A stretch of DNA of 23,056 nt from a virus, in IMG/VR virus record IMGVR_UViG_3300027413_000033, positions 1-23,056 of that record, one strand, 5' to 3'. Both the position numbers and the translations under genes were made by a program. A model generated the notes under the pieces. The model was not told where the DNA came from, made no database searches, and saw only the letters and a list, made by a program, of their open reading frames with translations. Below, one piece after another: positions 1 through 7,518 of this stretch. Position 1 is the first letter of the stretch, and each line of letters begins with the position of its first letter.

Positions 1-1591
1 CTGTTACTTCAGGGGCAGTACCTACAAGGTTGCCACCTGACAAAGTAAATCCAGCTGGTTCACCACTAATAGAAGTTGTCCAGTTAGCACCTGCAGGGTC
101 AATAGCAAAGTTAACTGCGTCACCCTCATCAACTGTTAAAGTCTGTGTGCCATAAGCTGTAGGGGTATAACCCGCATCATCACCTGTTAAGATTTCAGTG
201 TAAGTAACACCGTTAAAGGCAACAGGGGCGCTAGAACCTGCATGAGTACCACCTGTAGCTGGCATATACCATGTGTTTGAGGTTGGTGTTTCATCAGCAA
301 ATACGTGAGTGTGACTTGCACCACTACCACCATTCAGCTGGTCTACCCAGTTAGCTTGTTGTGCGTTGCTAAACAAAGGATAGTAGAACTCTCCGTCTGG
401 TGATTCAATATAACGATACTGAACGTTAAAGCTAGCAGGGTCAACTTCTTCTGCTGATAGTCCAGTCCATTTTAATTCTGCATTTTCTTCTTTAAGGAAG
501 AATACTACACCATAGGTTTCATCAGTTGTAGGGAAAGCACTACGAACTGCTACCTGCCATTCTTCAGCTACTTCATCATAGAAAGAGATATAAAGACGTC
601 TGTCTGTATCTAATCCCATGCGGAACTTCTGATGAGTGTGTGGGTTGTTGTAGTAACCATTCTCAATAACTAAACCATAGTTGTGTGCTGAGAAAGTATC
701 TAGACCTCTTAAGCGCATACCCATGTCCATACCTTCATACTCTGAAGAAGGAGTAGCAGCTACAACGTTTGAGAAGAATCCCATTACAAAGTCATTACCA
801 TAGTCTGTTGTACCATTAGGAGTAGAACCCCAATCCATCTCAATATACTCACCCGCTTGAGTGATATAGTATAGAGAAGTACTTACGAAGTCGTTATGAG
901 GAACTCCTGTGTTAGAACCTTTAGTAGCTACACCACCATTATAGGTAATATCGCCATTTATGTTAATGTTTAGACCGCTGTTAGTAACTGTTGAATAGGA
1001 TGTTGTAGGGTCTACACCACCCAAGCCTAAAGGAGTAACCTCGAATAGAGCATTAAGTGTATTTACAACTGCTGTTGTTGTAACGCTTGTAGGAGATACT
1101 CCACCAACTGTTATGTTAGCTGGACGAATGTCTTCAAAGATGTTGCTACCACTAGCTGTATTCTCACGTATAGTAATGTTACCATCTGATTGAGCTTGTG
1201 CTTTAATAGCATGAACACCAAAAGAGTCACCTGTTGAGAACAAGATGTTGGTGTTAGTAGCGTCACGAGAAACGTCTAGGGTATCAGTTGCAGAGAACTC
1301 GATAACACCTGTTCCTGTCACGTTAGCTTGTGTTGTGATATAAGCAGCTGCTGTTGCGGCATCTGCGAAAGAACCACCATCCTTATCTCTGAAATCAGTA
1401 TAAGGAATACCAAAAAACTCAAAGAAAGGGTTGTCTGAATCTGTTGTGCGAATGTCGTTAACAACGTCAACACGAGTATTATCTTCCTCGTTGACCGCAC
1501 CGCTTAAGCAAGAGTTCCAGTAAGCAGGTTGTGATGAACCTATGAACTGAATACAGTTACCATTAGCATTTCTTACGATACGAATTGCCAT
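1..1591 (-). CDS. Tail-fibre-like / receptor-binding protein (3' end cut by window edge)
   Basis: The frame is open from the ATG at 1591 to the window edge, giving 530 codons without a stop. The start follows GAGG eleven bases upstream and lies just after the stop of the preceding gene. The N-terminus begins MAIRIVRNANGNCIQF, followed by a segment ending GGSFADAATAAAYITTQANV, a pattern I associate with tail fibres and other virion surface proteins of marine phages. The body is rich in Ser, Thr, Gly and Asn, as in beta-structured fibre proteins, and contains two His-Thr-His motifs (NPHTHQKF and ASHTHVFAD) resembling metal-binding HxH fibre motifs. The last visible residues, PAGFTLSGGNLVGTAPEVT, resemble a cadherin/putative-Ig (He_PIG-like) repeat. 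A role in host attachment is inferred from this architecture and from the position at the end of the structural block. The C-terminus is not seen. Confidence 0.6.
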   Translation of the reverse strand, partial: MAIRIVRNANGNCIQFIGSSQPAYWNSCLSGAVNEEDNTRVDVVNDIRTTDSDNPFFEFFGIPYTDFRDKDGGSFADAATAAAYITTQANVTGTGVIEFSATDTLDVSRDATNTNILFSTGDSFGVHAIKAQAQSDGNITIRENTASGSNIFEDIRPANITVGGVSPTSVTTTAVVNTLNALFEVTPLGLGGVDPTTSYSTVTNSGLNININGDITYNGGVATKGSNTGVPHNDFVSTSLYYITQAGEYIEMDWGSTPNGTTDYGNDFVMGFFSNVVAATPSSEYEGMDMGMRLRGLDTFSAHNYGLVIENGYYNNPHTHQKFRMGLDTDRRLYISFYDEVAEEWQVAVRSAFPTTDETYGVVFFLKEENAELKWTGLSAEEVDPASFNVQYRYIESPDGEFYYPLFSNAQQANWVDQLNGGSGASHTHVFADETPTSNTWYMPATGGTHAGSSAPVAFNGVTYTEILTGDDAGYTPTAYGTQTLTVDEGDAVNFAIDPAGANWTTSISGEPAGFTLSGGNLVGTAPEVT

Positions 1592-1595
1592 TTAA

Positions 1596-2354
1596 TTACC
1601 TCGCTACTGTAAATAGTGTTGTTAAGGGTTGAACAAATACTGGGTTATCTGAACGGATTGCTGGTAAAGCACGAGCATTAACGTCTTCAGCTGAAGCCAA
1701 GTAAGCTGACATCAATGGACGCATCAAGAAAGTTTGACCAACAGAACCCTCGCCAAAGTATACAGGCTCACCTGTTAAAGCAAAAGTAAAAGTAGCATTA
1801 TTAGAAGCATCACGAGTTTGCCAAATAAGACCTACTTCTAGAGTAGTGTTAGCAATCTGAGGGCGTAGATTAAAGTCAAAACGAAACTGACAGAAGTCAC
1901 CAACATGAAGCTCATCCATACGATAAGAACCTGTCGCTGCATTGTACTGTAGAGAACCACTAGTAGATGCTGCGTTATAGGCTGTATCATCATCGAAAGA
2001 GAACATATTGTTTACACCCTCTGGCATATAAGCACCAGAGAAAAGACCTTTACCAACATAGTCGGTAGTACCACTATGGGGGGCTTCAGTTGAGTCTGAG
2101 CCATCTGCCCAATAAGGAGCATCATTGGCTGTTTGTCTTGTAGTGTTAAATCCAAAACGTAACCATTGTTTAGAAGTTGCCATAGCTTGAGTATAAGATA
2201 CATCAGAGCCAATATCAGAAGAACCTGAAGCACCTGTTGTACGGTTTATAAAACCACCAGTAAACTCATAGCCTCCATTGGCTTTATCAATTTGTGTTTG
2301 ATTGATGGTAGTACCACCAACGTTAGGAATCATGTTTGAGAATACATTAGACAT
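1596..2354 (-). CDS. Probable virion structural protein, beta-rich (252 aa)
   Basis: I do not recognise a family. The protein starts MSNVFSNMIPNVGG; I chose the ATG at 2354 because GGAG lies ten bases upstream, rather than an in-frame ATG at 2372 that would overlap the previous gene. It has no signal peptide or membrane segment. The composition is rich in Ser, Thr, Asn, Gly and aromatic residues (stretches such as FTGGFINRTTGASGSS), typical of beta-sandwich virion proteins. It sits between the terminase region and the fibre-like gene, four bases before the latter's start, so it is probably translated with it. A decoration, tail-tip or fibre-adaptor role is inference from position and composition only. 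Confidence 0.7.
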   Translation of the reverse strand: MSNVFSNMIPNVGGTTINQTQIDKANGGYEFTGGFINRTTGASGSSDIGSDVSYTQAMATSKQWLRFGFNTTRQTANDAPYWADGSDSTEAPHSGTTDYVGKGLFSGAYMPEGVNNMFSFDDDTAYNAASTSGSLQYNAATGSYRMDELHVGDFCQFRFDFNLRPQIANTTLEVGLIWQTRDASNNATFTFALTGEPVYFGEGSVGQTFLMRPLMSAYLASAEDVNARALPAIRSDNPVFVQPLTTLFTVAR

Positions 2355-2355
2355 T

Positions 2356-2640
2356 TTAATGAGTCTCCGCAATCCATACTTCTGCAGTATCCGTAGCTAC
2401 TACACGCATTTGAGGGGCTATTACTACTTCTTCAACTGTATCTGCATCATAGCTCTTTACTGCGAACCATGGGGCTTCGTCTGTTAATCTCATCTGTAGG
2501 CTTACTGTACCTGAAGTTATATCCACTTGAATAACACCACGAGGCTGGTTAGAGTTATGGTTTTGATTTCCCTTCACTGTGGTAGATGTATATCCACCTA
2601 CATAGGAAGGGCTATAAAATTTAGTTGCAAAGTTTGCCAT
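2356..2640 (-). CDS. Small probable virion protein (94 aa)
   Basis: The start at 2640 (MANFATKF) is preceded by GAGG nine bases upstream; an in-frame ATG at 2655 lacks such a site. The central part reads APWFAVKSYDADTVEEVVI and then PQMRVVATDTAEVWIAE, an alternating hydrophobic pattern that suggests a small all-beta domain, like those of phage head-decoration or fibre-associated proteins. It has no membrane segment. It is the first gene after the terminator at 2661-2688 and its stop is one base before the start of the 252-aa gene, so the two are likely co-expressed. The function is unknown; a virion component is inferred from the neighbours. Confidence 0.7.
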   Translation of the reverse strand: MANFATKFYSPSYVGGYTSTTVKGNQNHNSNQPRGVIQVDITSGTVSLQMRLTDEAPWFAVKSYDADTVEEVVIAPQMRVVATDTAEVWIAETH

Positions 2641-2660
2641 TATTGATTTCCTCAAATTAT

Positions 2661-2688
2661 AAAAGGGCCACCCAAGATAGGATGACCC
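2661..2688 (-). terminator. Intrinsic terminator after the lysine-rich protein gene
   Basis: On the minus strand the transcript reads GGGUCAUCC, a six-base loop UAUCUU, GGGUGGCCC, then UUUU and AU-rich sequence. The nine-base stem contains two G-U pairs (plus-strand 2665-2673 against 2680-2688). It starts nine bases after the stop of the 236-aa basic protein, so it probably separates the terminase/basic-protein unit from the tail genes, at least partially. No convincing promoter is visible between it and the next start, which suggests read-through or incomplete termination. Confidence 0.75.
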
Positions 2689-2697
2689 AATAGTCTA

Positions 2698-3408
2698 TTA
2701 CTTACGACCGAAACGGCGTGATTGCTTTTTCTTCTTAGGCTGATAAGGGCTAGACGCTGGAGCCTTTGCAGGAGCCTTCTTAGTAGCTGCTGCTAGACGC
2801 TTACTGTTAGACAAACGAGTAGCCATAGTACGGCGCACGTTATCAACTTTACGGATACGTTTATCGGCTCTTGCGCCATCTACTCGTGCTATAGCTTTAC
2901 CAAATTTAGTTTTAGCTTTACCAACAGCAGCTGAAGTGTTTAATGCATTAACGGTTCTACCAACTTGGTTACGAGCCTTAGTCTTAGCTGTCATTGCCTT
3001 GTTAACACCTTTAGCGATAACAGGCTTAGCTGCTGCTTTACCCTTTTGGATACCTGAACGAGCCTTACGGACACCTGCCTTAGCTTTAAACTTCATAGTA
3101 GACTTGATGTTTCCTGCTTTCTTAGCCAACTGAGGTGCTTTCTTTCCTACTGTCTTTTTAACAGAAGTAGCCTTAGCAATGCCTTTACGCTTAAGGTTAC
3201 GACCTTTAGTGCGAAGAGTTGACTTAATGTTGCCAGCTTTCTTCTTGAGTTGTCCAGCCTTTTTCTTGACTTTCATAGATTTTAATTGTGCTTTAACTTT
3301 CAATCCACGTGCTTTAGCTTTAACACCAGATAGTTTACGTTTAGCAGCTGATTTCTTTTGAGCCAGCTTCAAAGCTGCCTTCTGACGAAATGTTAATGGT
3401 TTTGCCAT
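2698..3408 (-). CDS. Lysine/alanine-rich histone H1-like basic protein (236 aa)
   Basis: The protein is dominated by Lys, Ala and Arg with almost no acidic residues. It contains imperfect repeats around KKAGNIKST (KKKAGNIKSTLRTKGR and KKAGNIKSTMKFKAKAG) and ends KKKKQSRRFGRK. Low-complexity Lys/Ala chains of this type are seen in histone H1-like and bacterial Hc1-type DNA-condensing proteins. The start at 3408 has AAGGA about ten bases upstream. It lies immediately downstream of the large terminase gene, within the structural block. Binding DNA or RNA is well supported by charge alone. A role in condensing packaged DNA, or as an injected protein acting on host nucleic acid, is inference. No enzymatic motif is visible. 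Confidence 0.8.
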   Translation of the reverse strand: MAKPLTFRQKAALKLAQKKSAAKRKLSGVKAKARGLKVKAQLKSMKVKKKAGQLKKKAGNIKSTLRTKGRNLKRKGIAKATSVKKTVGKKAPQLAKKAGNIKSTMKFKAKAGVRKARSGIQKGKAAAKPVIAKGVNKAMTAKTKARNQVGRTVNALNTSAAVGKAKTKFGKAIARVDGARADKRIRKVDNVRRTMATRLSNSKRLAAATKKAPAKAPASSPYQPKKKKQSRRFGRK

Positions 3409-3432
3409 TGTTTTAGTTCCTTATATATGTGT

Positions 3433-4761
3433 TTAGAAGCTGAAGCCTCTTGTTGTTACCTTAGAGCCACCTCGAACAGGGAATAAATACTCTACCGCAT
3501 ACCTTATACCATCAGTCCAGTGTTCAACACCTTCCTTCTTAGATATAGTGGCAGTATCGGGATTATTTTCCGTCCAAGCAGTACGCTCTAAAGACTTAAT
3601 TGTATTAACGCATCTGGGATGGATATACATATCTATATCACCATTTGCATTCTTGAACTTTCTATTCACAGCAGCAACACTATCAATGATAGGAGGAGCC
3701 TTACTGTGAGCTCTAACAGCTATCCCCTTAGACTGTAGTATAGAGAAGTCTGTAACACCTACAGCAGCAGAACTCTTACGAGCTTTACCACTAGGGTCAG
3801 GGTAGCTTATCAACTTATGCCCTTTATACTTCTCTAGAAAGTTCTTAGCCAGACTCTCCGTATCAGGGTGTCCTTGGAACTCATCTAGGATGTGTATCTG
3901 ATTGCCCCTAAGAGCAAAAGCACAAGATGCCATAATGCCTACGTTAAAGTCAATAGCTAAGTGTACATCTTCACCTGCCTCAAAATAAGGTAGTTCTTTA
4001 TCGATGTGTTCTTTTCTATTAAACATATAGAAGACATTGTTACCAGAGTCCTCGAATGATGCTGTATATTCTCTAGCAAACTTCAGAGGGTCTAGTGTTA
4101 ATTTAACTCTCTCAATCTCTTCATCATCGAGATAAGGGGAGTCTTGGTAGGTATAGTGATAGCTATTCCACTGGTCATCAGAGTCTTTTCTATTGTACAT
4201 ATCATAGAAGTAATCATAACCACTAGGGGTAGAAATGATTAAGGCTCTACCAGCATTAGCACCCCAACGTGCAGCATTCTTTGGAGACCAACGAGTTGAT
4301 ACACAAGGTTGGATAATAGACTCCCATGACTCTTTCAAGTTCATGCCAGCACCCTTCCAAGATGTAACCTCATCGGCTACTACAAAGTATTGACCAGTAC
4401 CACGCATCCTTTGAGATGCCTCGTATGACCATAGCTTAAGTTGTACACTATTAGGGAACCAGAACTGTCCAGCTGCCCTACTTGCTTTATCTGCATAATC
4501 TTCCATGCCTAACTGCCAAGCTATTAGTGGATAGTAAATATCTACTGCCTGACTATACGTAGGGGCGATTAGTGCAACATTCTTATTGGGAACATCTGCG
4601 GGGAGTTCCATTAATTCTTGGACTGCAATCATAGCAGTAGTAGCAGCAAGGTAAGACTTACCAAAACCACGACTAGCATTCACTACGGCGTATCTACAAG
4701 ACTTTTCTACAAACAGGTCATTAACAATCTGACTCTGTCCTTCATGTAATTCTATTTCCAT
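3433..4761 (-). CDS. terL: Terminase large subunit (packaging ATPase/nuclease)
   Basis: This is the packaging motor that drives DNA into proheads and cuts it. Counting from MEIELHEG, the ATPase domain has Walker A ASRGFGKS at 29-36, Walker B FVVADE at 126-131 and a motif III-like IISTPSG at 175-181. The C-terminal RNase H-like nuclease shows acidic residues in AIDFNVG (Asp271), ILDEF (Asp293/Glu294) and YPDPSG (Asp322), with a late HWTDGIRYAVEY segment. At 442 aa it is of ordinary length for the family. I chose the ATG at 4761; a GTG at 4773 would add four residues and overlap the preceding stop. The upstream neighbour order (small terminase candidate, basic proteins, holin-like protein) fits a late packaging/lysis unit. 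Confidence 0.95.
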   Translation of the reverse strand: MEIELHEGQSQIVNDLFVEKSCRYAVVNASRGFGKSYLAATTAMIAVQELMELPADVPNKNVALIAPTYSQAVDIYYPLIAWQLGMEDYADKASRAAGQFWFPNSVQLKLWSYEASQRMRGTGQYFVVADEVTSWKGAGMNLKESWESIIQPCVSTRWSPKNAARWGANAGRALIISTPSGYDYFYDMYNRKDSDDQWNSYHYTYQDSPYLDDEEIERVKLTLDPLKFAREYTASFEDSGNNVFYMFNRKEHIDKELPYFEAGEDVHLAIDFNVGIMASCAFALRGNQIHILDEFQGHPDTESLAKNFLEKYKGHKLISYPDPSGKARKSSAAVGVTDFSILQSKGIAVRAHSKAPPIIDSVAAVNRKFKNANGDIDMYIHPRCVNTIKSLERTAWTENNPDTATISKKEGVEHWTDGIRYAVEYLFPVRGGSKVTTRGFSF

Positions 4762-4772
4762 TATATCTCTCA

Positions 4773-5237
4773 CTAACTAATTGTATATAGCCAAATGGAG
4801 AAGGTTAATACTCCACCAAGAAAGGCTAAGAGGAACAGACCAGCAGACCATTCTATAATAGCCTGTTTACGTTCTTCTCTTTTAAACTCATTCTCTCGTT
4901 TCTTCTTTCTAATATCGGCTTCTATCTGTAATAGTTCTTCCCAATGAGAAGGGCCATACATAACACAGATAAAGTCCTTGAGCTCTTTCCTCATGGAATC
5001 TCTTTGCTTTTGAGCTGCGAATAATTCCATTGCTTGAGCTTCAGTTCCACCCCCTAGGGCTTTATACCAAGGTGGGTTTTCCTGTTGTTGTTTAGCGAAG
5101 TCCATATCTGCCATAGCACCAGCCCACTTACTTAGAGGGCCAGCCATGTCCTGTAGGTCTTTACCTACTGATATAGCTTTCTTAATTCCGTTAAAGGCTG
5201 TAGTTGCTACTCCGATAGCTGTTACAGGGTCAATCAC
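4773..5237 (-). CDS. Unknown protein with coiled coil and C-terminal membrane segment (154 aa)
   Basis: The start is a GTG at 5237 preceded by AGGAG with ideal spacing; no better ATG is present. The N-terminal 60 residues are Ala/Gly-rich and amphipathic (MIDPVTAIGVATTAFNGIKK). Residues about 70-127 form a charged, probably coiled-coil helix ending IRKKKRENEFKREERKQ. Residues 129-151 (WSAGLFLLAFLGGVLTFSIW) form one clear membrane helix at the C-terminus. This could be a tail-anchored protein or a virion protein that enters the membrane during DNA injection. It lies between the holin-like gene and terL. I do not recognise the family and assign no function. Confidence 0.8.
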   Translation of the reverse strand: MIDPVTAIGVATTAFNGIKKAISVGKDLQDMAGPLSKWAGAMADMDFAKQQQENPPWYKALGGGTEAQAMELFAAQKQRDSMRKELKDFICVMYGPSHWEELLQIEADIRKKKRENEFKREERKQAIIEWSAGLFLLAFLGGVLTFSIWLYTIS

Positions 5238-5241
5238 CTAG

Positions 5242-5466
5242 TTACTCCTTTTGATTAGATATACTAGTGTTTTGTTCTTTGTTCATCCAAACAGCAAACA
5301 TACCTGTTAAAGCACCCATTACTATAGATACTAAACCTGATTGTTGTACTGATGGGTTTTCTAAGTGCATATACCATTCTACTACTCGCCATGACATTGC
5401 TGTAATAACAAACATCATAACTCTAGGGAGTAGCTTCCATTCATCTAATACTTTAGGAGTAATCAT
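5242..5466 (-). CDS. Holin-like small membrane protein (74 aa)
   Basis: Two hydrophobic helices are visible, about residues 15-33 (RVMMFVITAMSWRVVEWY) and 43-62 (GLVSIVMGALTGMFAVWM), followed by a short charged tail (NKEQNTSISNQKE). This small two-helix plan with a polar C-terminus fits a class II holin, the protein that permeabilises the inner membrane to release the endolysin. No endolysin gene lies in the window, so the assignment rests on size, topology and position between packaging genes, where T7-like phages often put lysis genes. The start at 5466 lies four bases after the upstream stop. A non-lytic membrane protein is possible. Confidence 0.75.
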   Translation of the reverse strand: MITPKVLDEWKLLPRVMMFVITAMSWRVVEWYMHLENPSVQQSGLVSIVMGALTGMFAVWMNKEQNTSISNQKE

Positions 5467-5470
5467 TGGA

Positions 5471-5749
5471 TTACCACTTTGCTTTGTTAGCCCAATAAGC
5501 AGCAGACATCTTGCCTTTAGCTATATTGGTAGCATGACGAGCTTTCCAAGCACTGCGTCTAGCAGCATACTTAGCACTCTCTCCGGCTTTCTTAGGACTA
5601 CCTTTAGCACCTTGAGAACCAAAACGGATAGTCTTAATCTTATCACCTACTTTAGCCACAACAATATGTGACTTAGTAGGGTGTCCTGGAGTTCTCTTAG
5701 GTTTATTAAAACCACTAACACCAGCCCTTACTAATCTAGAGTCTTTCAT
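5471..5749 (-). CDS. Small basic protein, conserved marine-phage type (92 aa)
   Basis: The protein begins MKDSRLVRAGVSGFNKPKRTP and ends with the strongly patterned NIAKGKMSAAYWANKAKW. I recall similar sequences from marine phages, possibly grouped as DUF6321, but cannot confirm the name. It is very basic, has no membrane segment, and has a central alternating region (SHIVVAKVGDKIKTIRFGSQG) that may form a beta hairpin. Its ATG overlaps the stop of the 59-aa basic gene (ATGA), so translation is probably coupled. Position between small and large terminase genes suggests a packaging or virion role, which is inference. Confidence 0.8.
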   Translation of the reverse strand: MKDSRLVRAGVSGFNKPKRTPGHPTKSHIVVAKVGDKIKTIRFGSQGAKGSPKKAGESAKYAARRSAWKARHATNIAKGKMSAAYWANKAKW

Positions 5750-5925
5750 CGTTTCATTGTGCGCTTAACAGGAGTCTTACGTTTACCTGCTTTATGAGTA
5801 GCACCCTTCATGAGCTTACCATTAGGCATCATATGAAAACCTTTAGGTACTTTCTTCTTTGTTGTTGTTTTCTTCTTAGCAGGACGACCTACTTTACTTC
5901 CATAAGTTCCTTTACCATACGGCAT
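5746..5925 (-). CDS. Very small basic protein (59 aa)
   Basis: The protein starts MPYGKGTYGSKVGRPAKKKT and ends KRKTPVKRTMKR, with a central PKGFHMMPNGKLMKGA. The start at 5925 overlaps the stop of the preceding gene (TAATG) and sits just after AGGAGGAAG, a near-perfect ribosome binding site carried in the last codons of that gene. The stop overlaps the start of the next gene (ATGA). This seamless fit between two real genes is the best evidence that it is expressed. MPYGKGTYGSKVGRP-type openings are familiar from small basic phage proteins. Lys/Arg richness suggests nucleic-acid binding; the function is unknown. Confidence 0.8.
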   Translation of the reverse strand: MPYGKGTYGSKVGRPAKKKTTTKKKVPKGFHMMPNGKLMKGATHKAGKRKTPVKRTMKR

Positions 5926-6302
5926 TATTTCTTCCTCCTAGTTACTTTACGTTTAGGTTGAGCACTATATTGCTTACCTGCTTTAGTGTCTTTACGCTTC
6001 TTAGCAGAGCTAGCAGCATACTTCTTCTTAGGCATAGCATTAATAGCTTTAGTAGGGAGATATCTCTCACCAGTAGCTTTAGGGCCAGTGACAGAAGGTT
6101 TACCACTCTTGGTTCTCCACTTCTGCTTAGTCCACTTAGTCATACTCTTTTGAGCCTTAGTCTTACCACCAGAGTACTTACCACCTAACTTACGATAAAT
6201 AGAAGCAGCTAATTGCATGGCTCTAGCAGAGTGTTTACCACCCATTTTAGCTTTAGCTTGGGCTTTAGCTCTAGTCCATAGTTGAGGGTTACTCCTCGCC
6301 AT
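5925..6302 (-). CDS. Basic protein with KWTKQKWRT-RYLP motif (DUF5872-like, 125 aa)
   Basis: The protein is strongly basic. Residues 1-50 carry MARSNPQLWTRAKAQAKAKMGGKHSARAMQ-type sequence, also seen in phage proteins that begin MARSNP. The middle has KWTKQKWRTKSGKPS followed by GERYLPTKAI, which I recognise as the DUF5872 pattern shared by phages and some large eukaryotic viruses. The C-terminus is Lys/Arg-rich (QPKRKVTRRKK). It overlaps the end of the small-terminase candidate by 14 bases and hands over to the 59-aa gene by TAATG. Nucleic-acid binding is likely from charge; the family assignment is from memory and the biological role is unknown. Confidence 0.8.
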   Translation of the reverse strand: MARSNPQLWTRAKAQAKAKMGGKHSARAMQLAASIYRKLGGKYSGGKTKAQKSMTKWTKQKWRTKSGKPSVTGPKATGERYLPTKAINAMPKKKYAASSAKKRKDTKAGKQYSAQPKRKVTRRKK

Positions 6303-6645
6303 CTTTCTTACTCCCCATATTAAGCTTAATAGCTATAGGTTTCTTCTCTGTGATTTCTTGTTCAATCTTCTCAGGAACTTTCTTATAGCCATACTGCATA
6401 AGGTTGTTAATGAGTTGTCCTTTAGTAGCTATCAACTGAGCATAAGCCCCAGAGCCAATACGGATGTTTCCTGAAGATAAAGCAGCATCAATCTCTCTGT
6501 ATTGTACTACCATCATTTCAATAGGGTCAAACCCAAGTTCTTCAAGCTTTTTAACTGAAGCCATAGAGTTAATATTCTTAGAGCCTTTAGGACGTCCAGC
6601 ACCTTCACGAGCACCACCGCGTTTATCTAAACGATTATCTGGCAT
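6289..6645 (-). CDS. Candidate terminase small subunit (118 aa)
   Basis: The N-terminus DKRGGAREGAGRPKGSKN is the AT-hook-like leader common in phage small terminase and related DNA-binding proteins. It is followed by a helical region (VKKLEELGFDPIEMMVVQYREID) and a second helix pair (AYAQLIATKGQLINNLMQYGYKKV). The FDPIE helical core and position as first gene of the late unit, about 1.5 kb ahead of terL, support recognition of DNA ends (pac/cos) and loading of the large subunit. The start at 6645 has AGGAGG upstream. No diagnostic catalytic motif exists for this family, so the call is moderate; a transcription regulator is an alternative. Confidence 0.6.
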   Translation of the reverse strand: MPDNRLDKRGGAREGAGRPKGSKNINSMASVKKLEELGFDPIEMMVVQYREIDAALSSGNIRIGSGAYAQLIATKGQLINNLMQYGYKKVPEKIEQEITEKKPIAIKLNMGSKKDGEE

Positions 6646-6648
6646 TTT

Positions 6649-6664
6649 GACCTCCTTTCAGGTC
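6649..6664 (-). promoter_or_regulatory. Hairpin overlapping the ribosome binding site of the small-terminase candidate
   Basis: On the transcript GACCU-GAAAGG-AGGUC forms a five-base stem with a six-base loop. The AGGAGG ribosome binding site is split between the loop and the 3' arm, and the start codon follows four bases after the stem. This could lower or time translation of the first late gene. The stem is short, so this may be a chance by-product of the Shine-Dalgarno sequence. Confidence 0.35.
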
Positions 6665-6730
6665 TAGAGTTTTGATTCACTGTAGGAATCTATTTCATTC
6701 GAAAAAATACTTCTTAATACTAAATAAGTT

Positions 6731-6753
6731 AAAAAGCTTCGTGCAGAAGCCCT
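6731..6753 (-). terminator. Intrinsic terminator between membrane-protein unit and packaging unit
   Basis: The minus-strand transcript has GCUUC-UGCAC-GAAGC followed directly by UUUUU (plus-strand 6736-6740 against 6746-6750, T-run at 6731-6735). G-U and A-U pairs between the preceding AAGG and the U-run may lengthen the stem. It lies about 55 bases after the stop of the 76-aa membrane protein. The rest of 6646-6805 is AT-rich, has no ORF worth calling, and must hold whatever promoter serves the packaging genes unless read-through supplies them. Confidence 0.7.
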
Positions 6754-6805
6754 TGAAGTTACTTAACTAAAAAGGATAGGAGAGTCTATACGAATGTGTA
6801 CAGAG

Positions 6806-7036
6806 CTACTCCTTATTAATCTTCTCTTCTAGTAGTTTATTACGACTCTCTTGAGCCTTAAGTTCGTCCTGAAGCACTTTAATTTGTCTCTGCAAACTTT
6901 CTACAGTGCCATCATAAGCTGATTTACTCAGGGTCATGCTTCTAAACAGACCCATGAGTCCTGCAGCGACCACTACCATGAAGACACCTAGAGAAGGTGG
7001 AAGATACTTCATAAGTATTTGAGTTTCTGCTATCAT
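6806..7036 (-). CDS. Small protein with N-terminal TM helix and coiled coil (76 aa; spanin-like?)
   Basis: Residues about 14-34 (LGVFMVVVAAGLMGLFRSM) form one membrane helix. Residues 43-75 form a charged coiled coil (VESLQRQIKVLQDELKAQE and onward). An N-terminal anchor followed by a coiled coil is the layout of an inner-membrane spanin (Rz-type), but 76 aa is short for that family and no outer-membrane partner with a lipobox is visible nearby. The start at 7036 follows GGGGAT. It is the last gene before the terminator at 6731-6753. A lysis role is a guess from topology; a holin accessory or phage membrane anchor is equally possible. Confidence 0.75.
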   Translation of the reverse strand: MIAETQILMKYLPPSLGVFMVVVAAGLMGLFRSMTLSKSAYDGTVESLQRQIKVLQDELKAQESRNKLLEEKINKE

Positions 7037-7068
7037 CTTTATCCCCTTTCCTTTGGAGATTGTTTTAT

Positions 7069-7518
7069 TTAATCTTCCGAATCACCTTGTGGTCCTACAA
7101 GAAAACCATAAAGATAAAAAGAACATAAGCAATAAGGTAAGCTTACTGCAGTTAGTAGGTTCCAACCACCGAGTTCCACAAAAGCTGATATAGCAATTGT
7201 TATCCATCCAGTAGTCGCCATTAAGTTAAAGACTTTCCTTTGAGCAAGTCCATTGTAATATATCTGACAATAACCAAGAGTTGCAGCCATCCAAGCCCAC
7301 AAGAAGTTATTAATTTGTATTGTTTCAGACTCAACACCATAACCACCACCAAAGAGCATAGTTAAAGCAATAAACCAGTAACCCATTCCAGAAGCTTGTT
7401 CTAAGCCTCTTCCATAAGCCCAGTTATGTGTTTTTGAAGCTTTGTTATACTTCTGGTTAAGAGTATGAAACCATAAGTCAAGCTTTATTCCTGCTTGTCC
7501 AATCTTATTAATGTCCAT
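7069..7518 (-). CDS. Four-TM membrane protein of unknown function (149 aa)
   Basis: After a soluble N-terminal part of about 40 residues (MDINKIGQAGIKLDLWFHTLN), four hydrophobic helices are visible at roughly 45-62, 70-91, 97-118 and 121-141, with Gly and aromatic residues (GYWFIALTMLFGGGYGV). The C-terminus is short and acidic (GPQGDSED). I recognise no family. Its start overlaps the end of the three-TM gene by 34 bases, so the two are translationally linked and may form one complex. Position in the short unit between two terminators, with only membrane proteins, suggests a role at the host membrane such as lysis or exclusion; this is inference. Confidence 0.8.
   Translation of the reverse strand: MDINKIGQAGIKLDLWFHTLNQKYNKASKTHNWAYGRGLEQASGMGYWFIALTMLFGGGYGVESETIQINNFLWAWMAATLGYCQIYYNGLAQRKVFNLMATTGWITIAISAFVELGGWNLLTAVSLPYCLCSFYLYGFLVGPQGDSED

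Noticed and set aside
5267-5671. 134-codon open frame on the plus strand
   Set aside because: It is antisense to the holin-like and 92-aa basic genes, which have proper ribosome binding sites and family-like sequence; the plus-strand translation is Ser/Thr-rich and unstructured.
6674-6690. GATTC-ACTGTAG-GAATC inverted repeat before the small-terminase candidate
   Set aside because: A five-base stem with no T-run and no second copy; could be an operator but there is no support.
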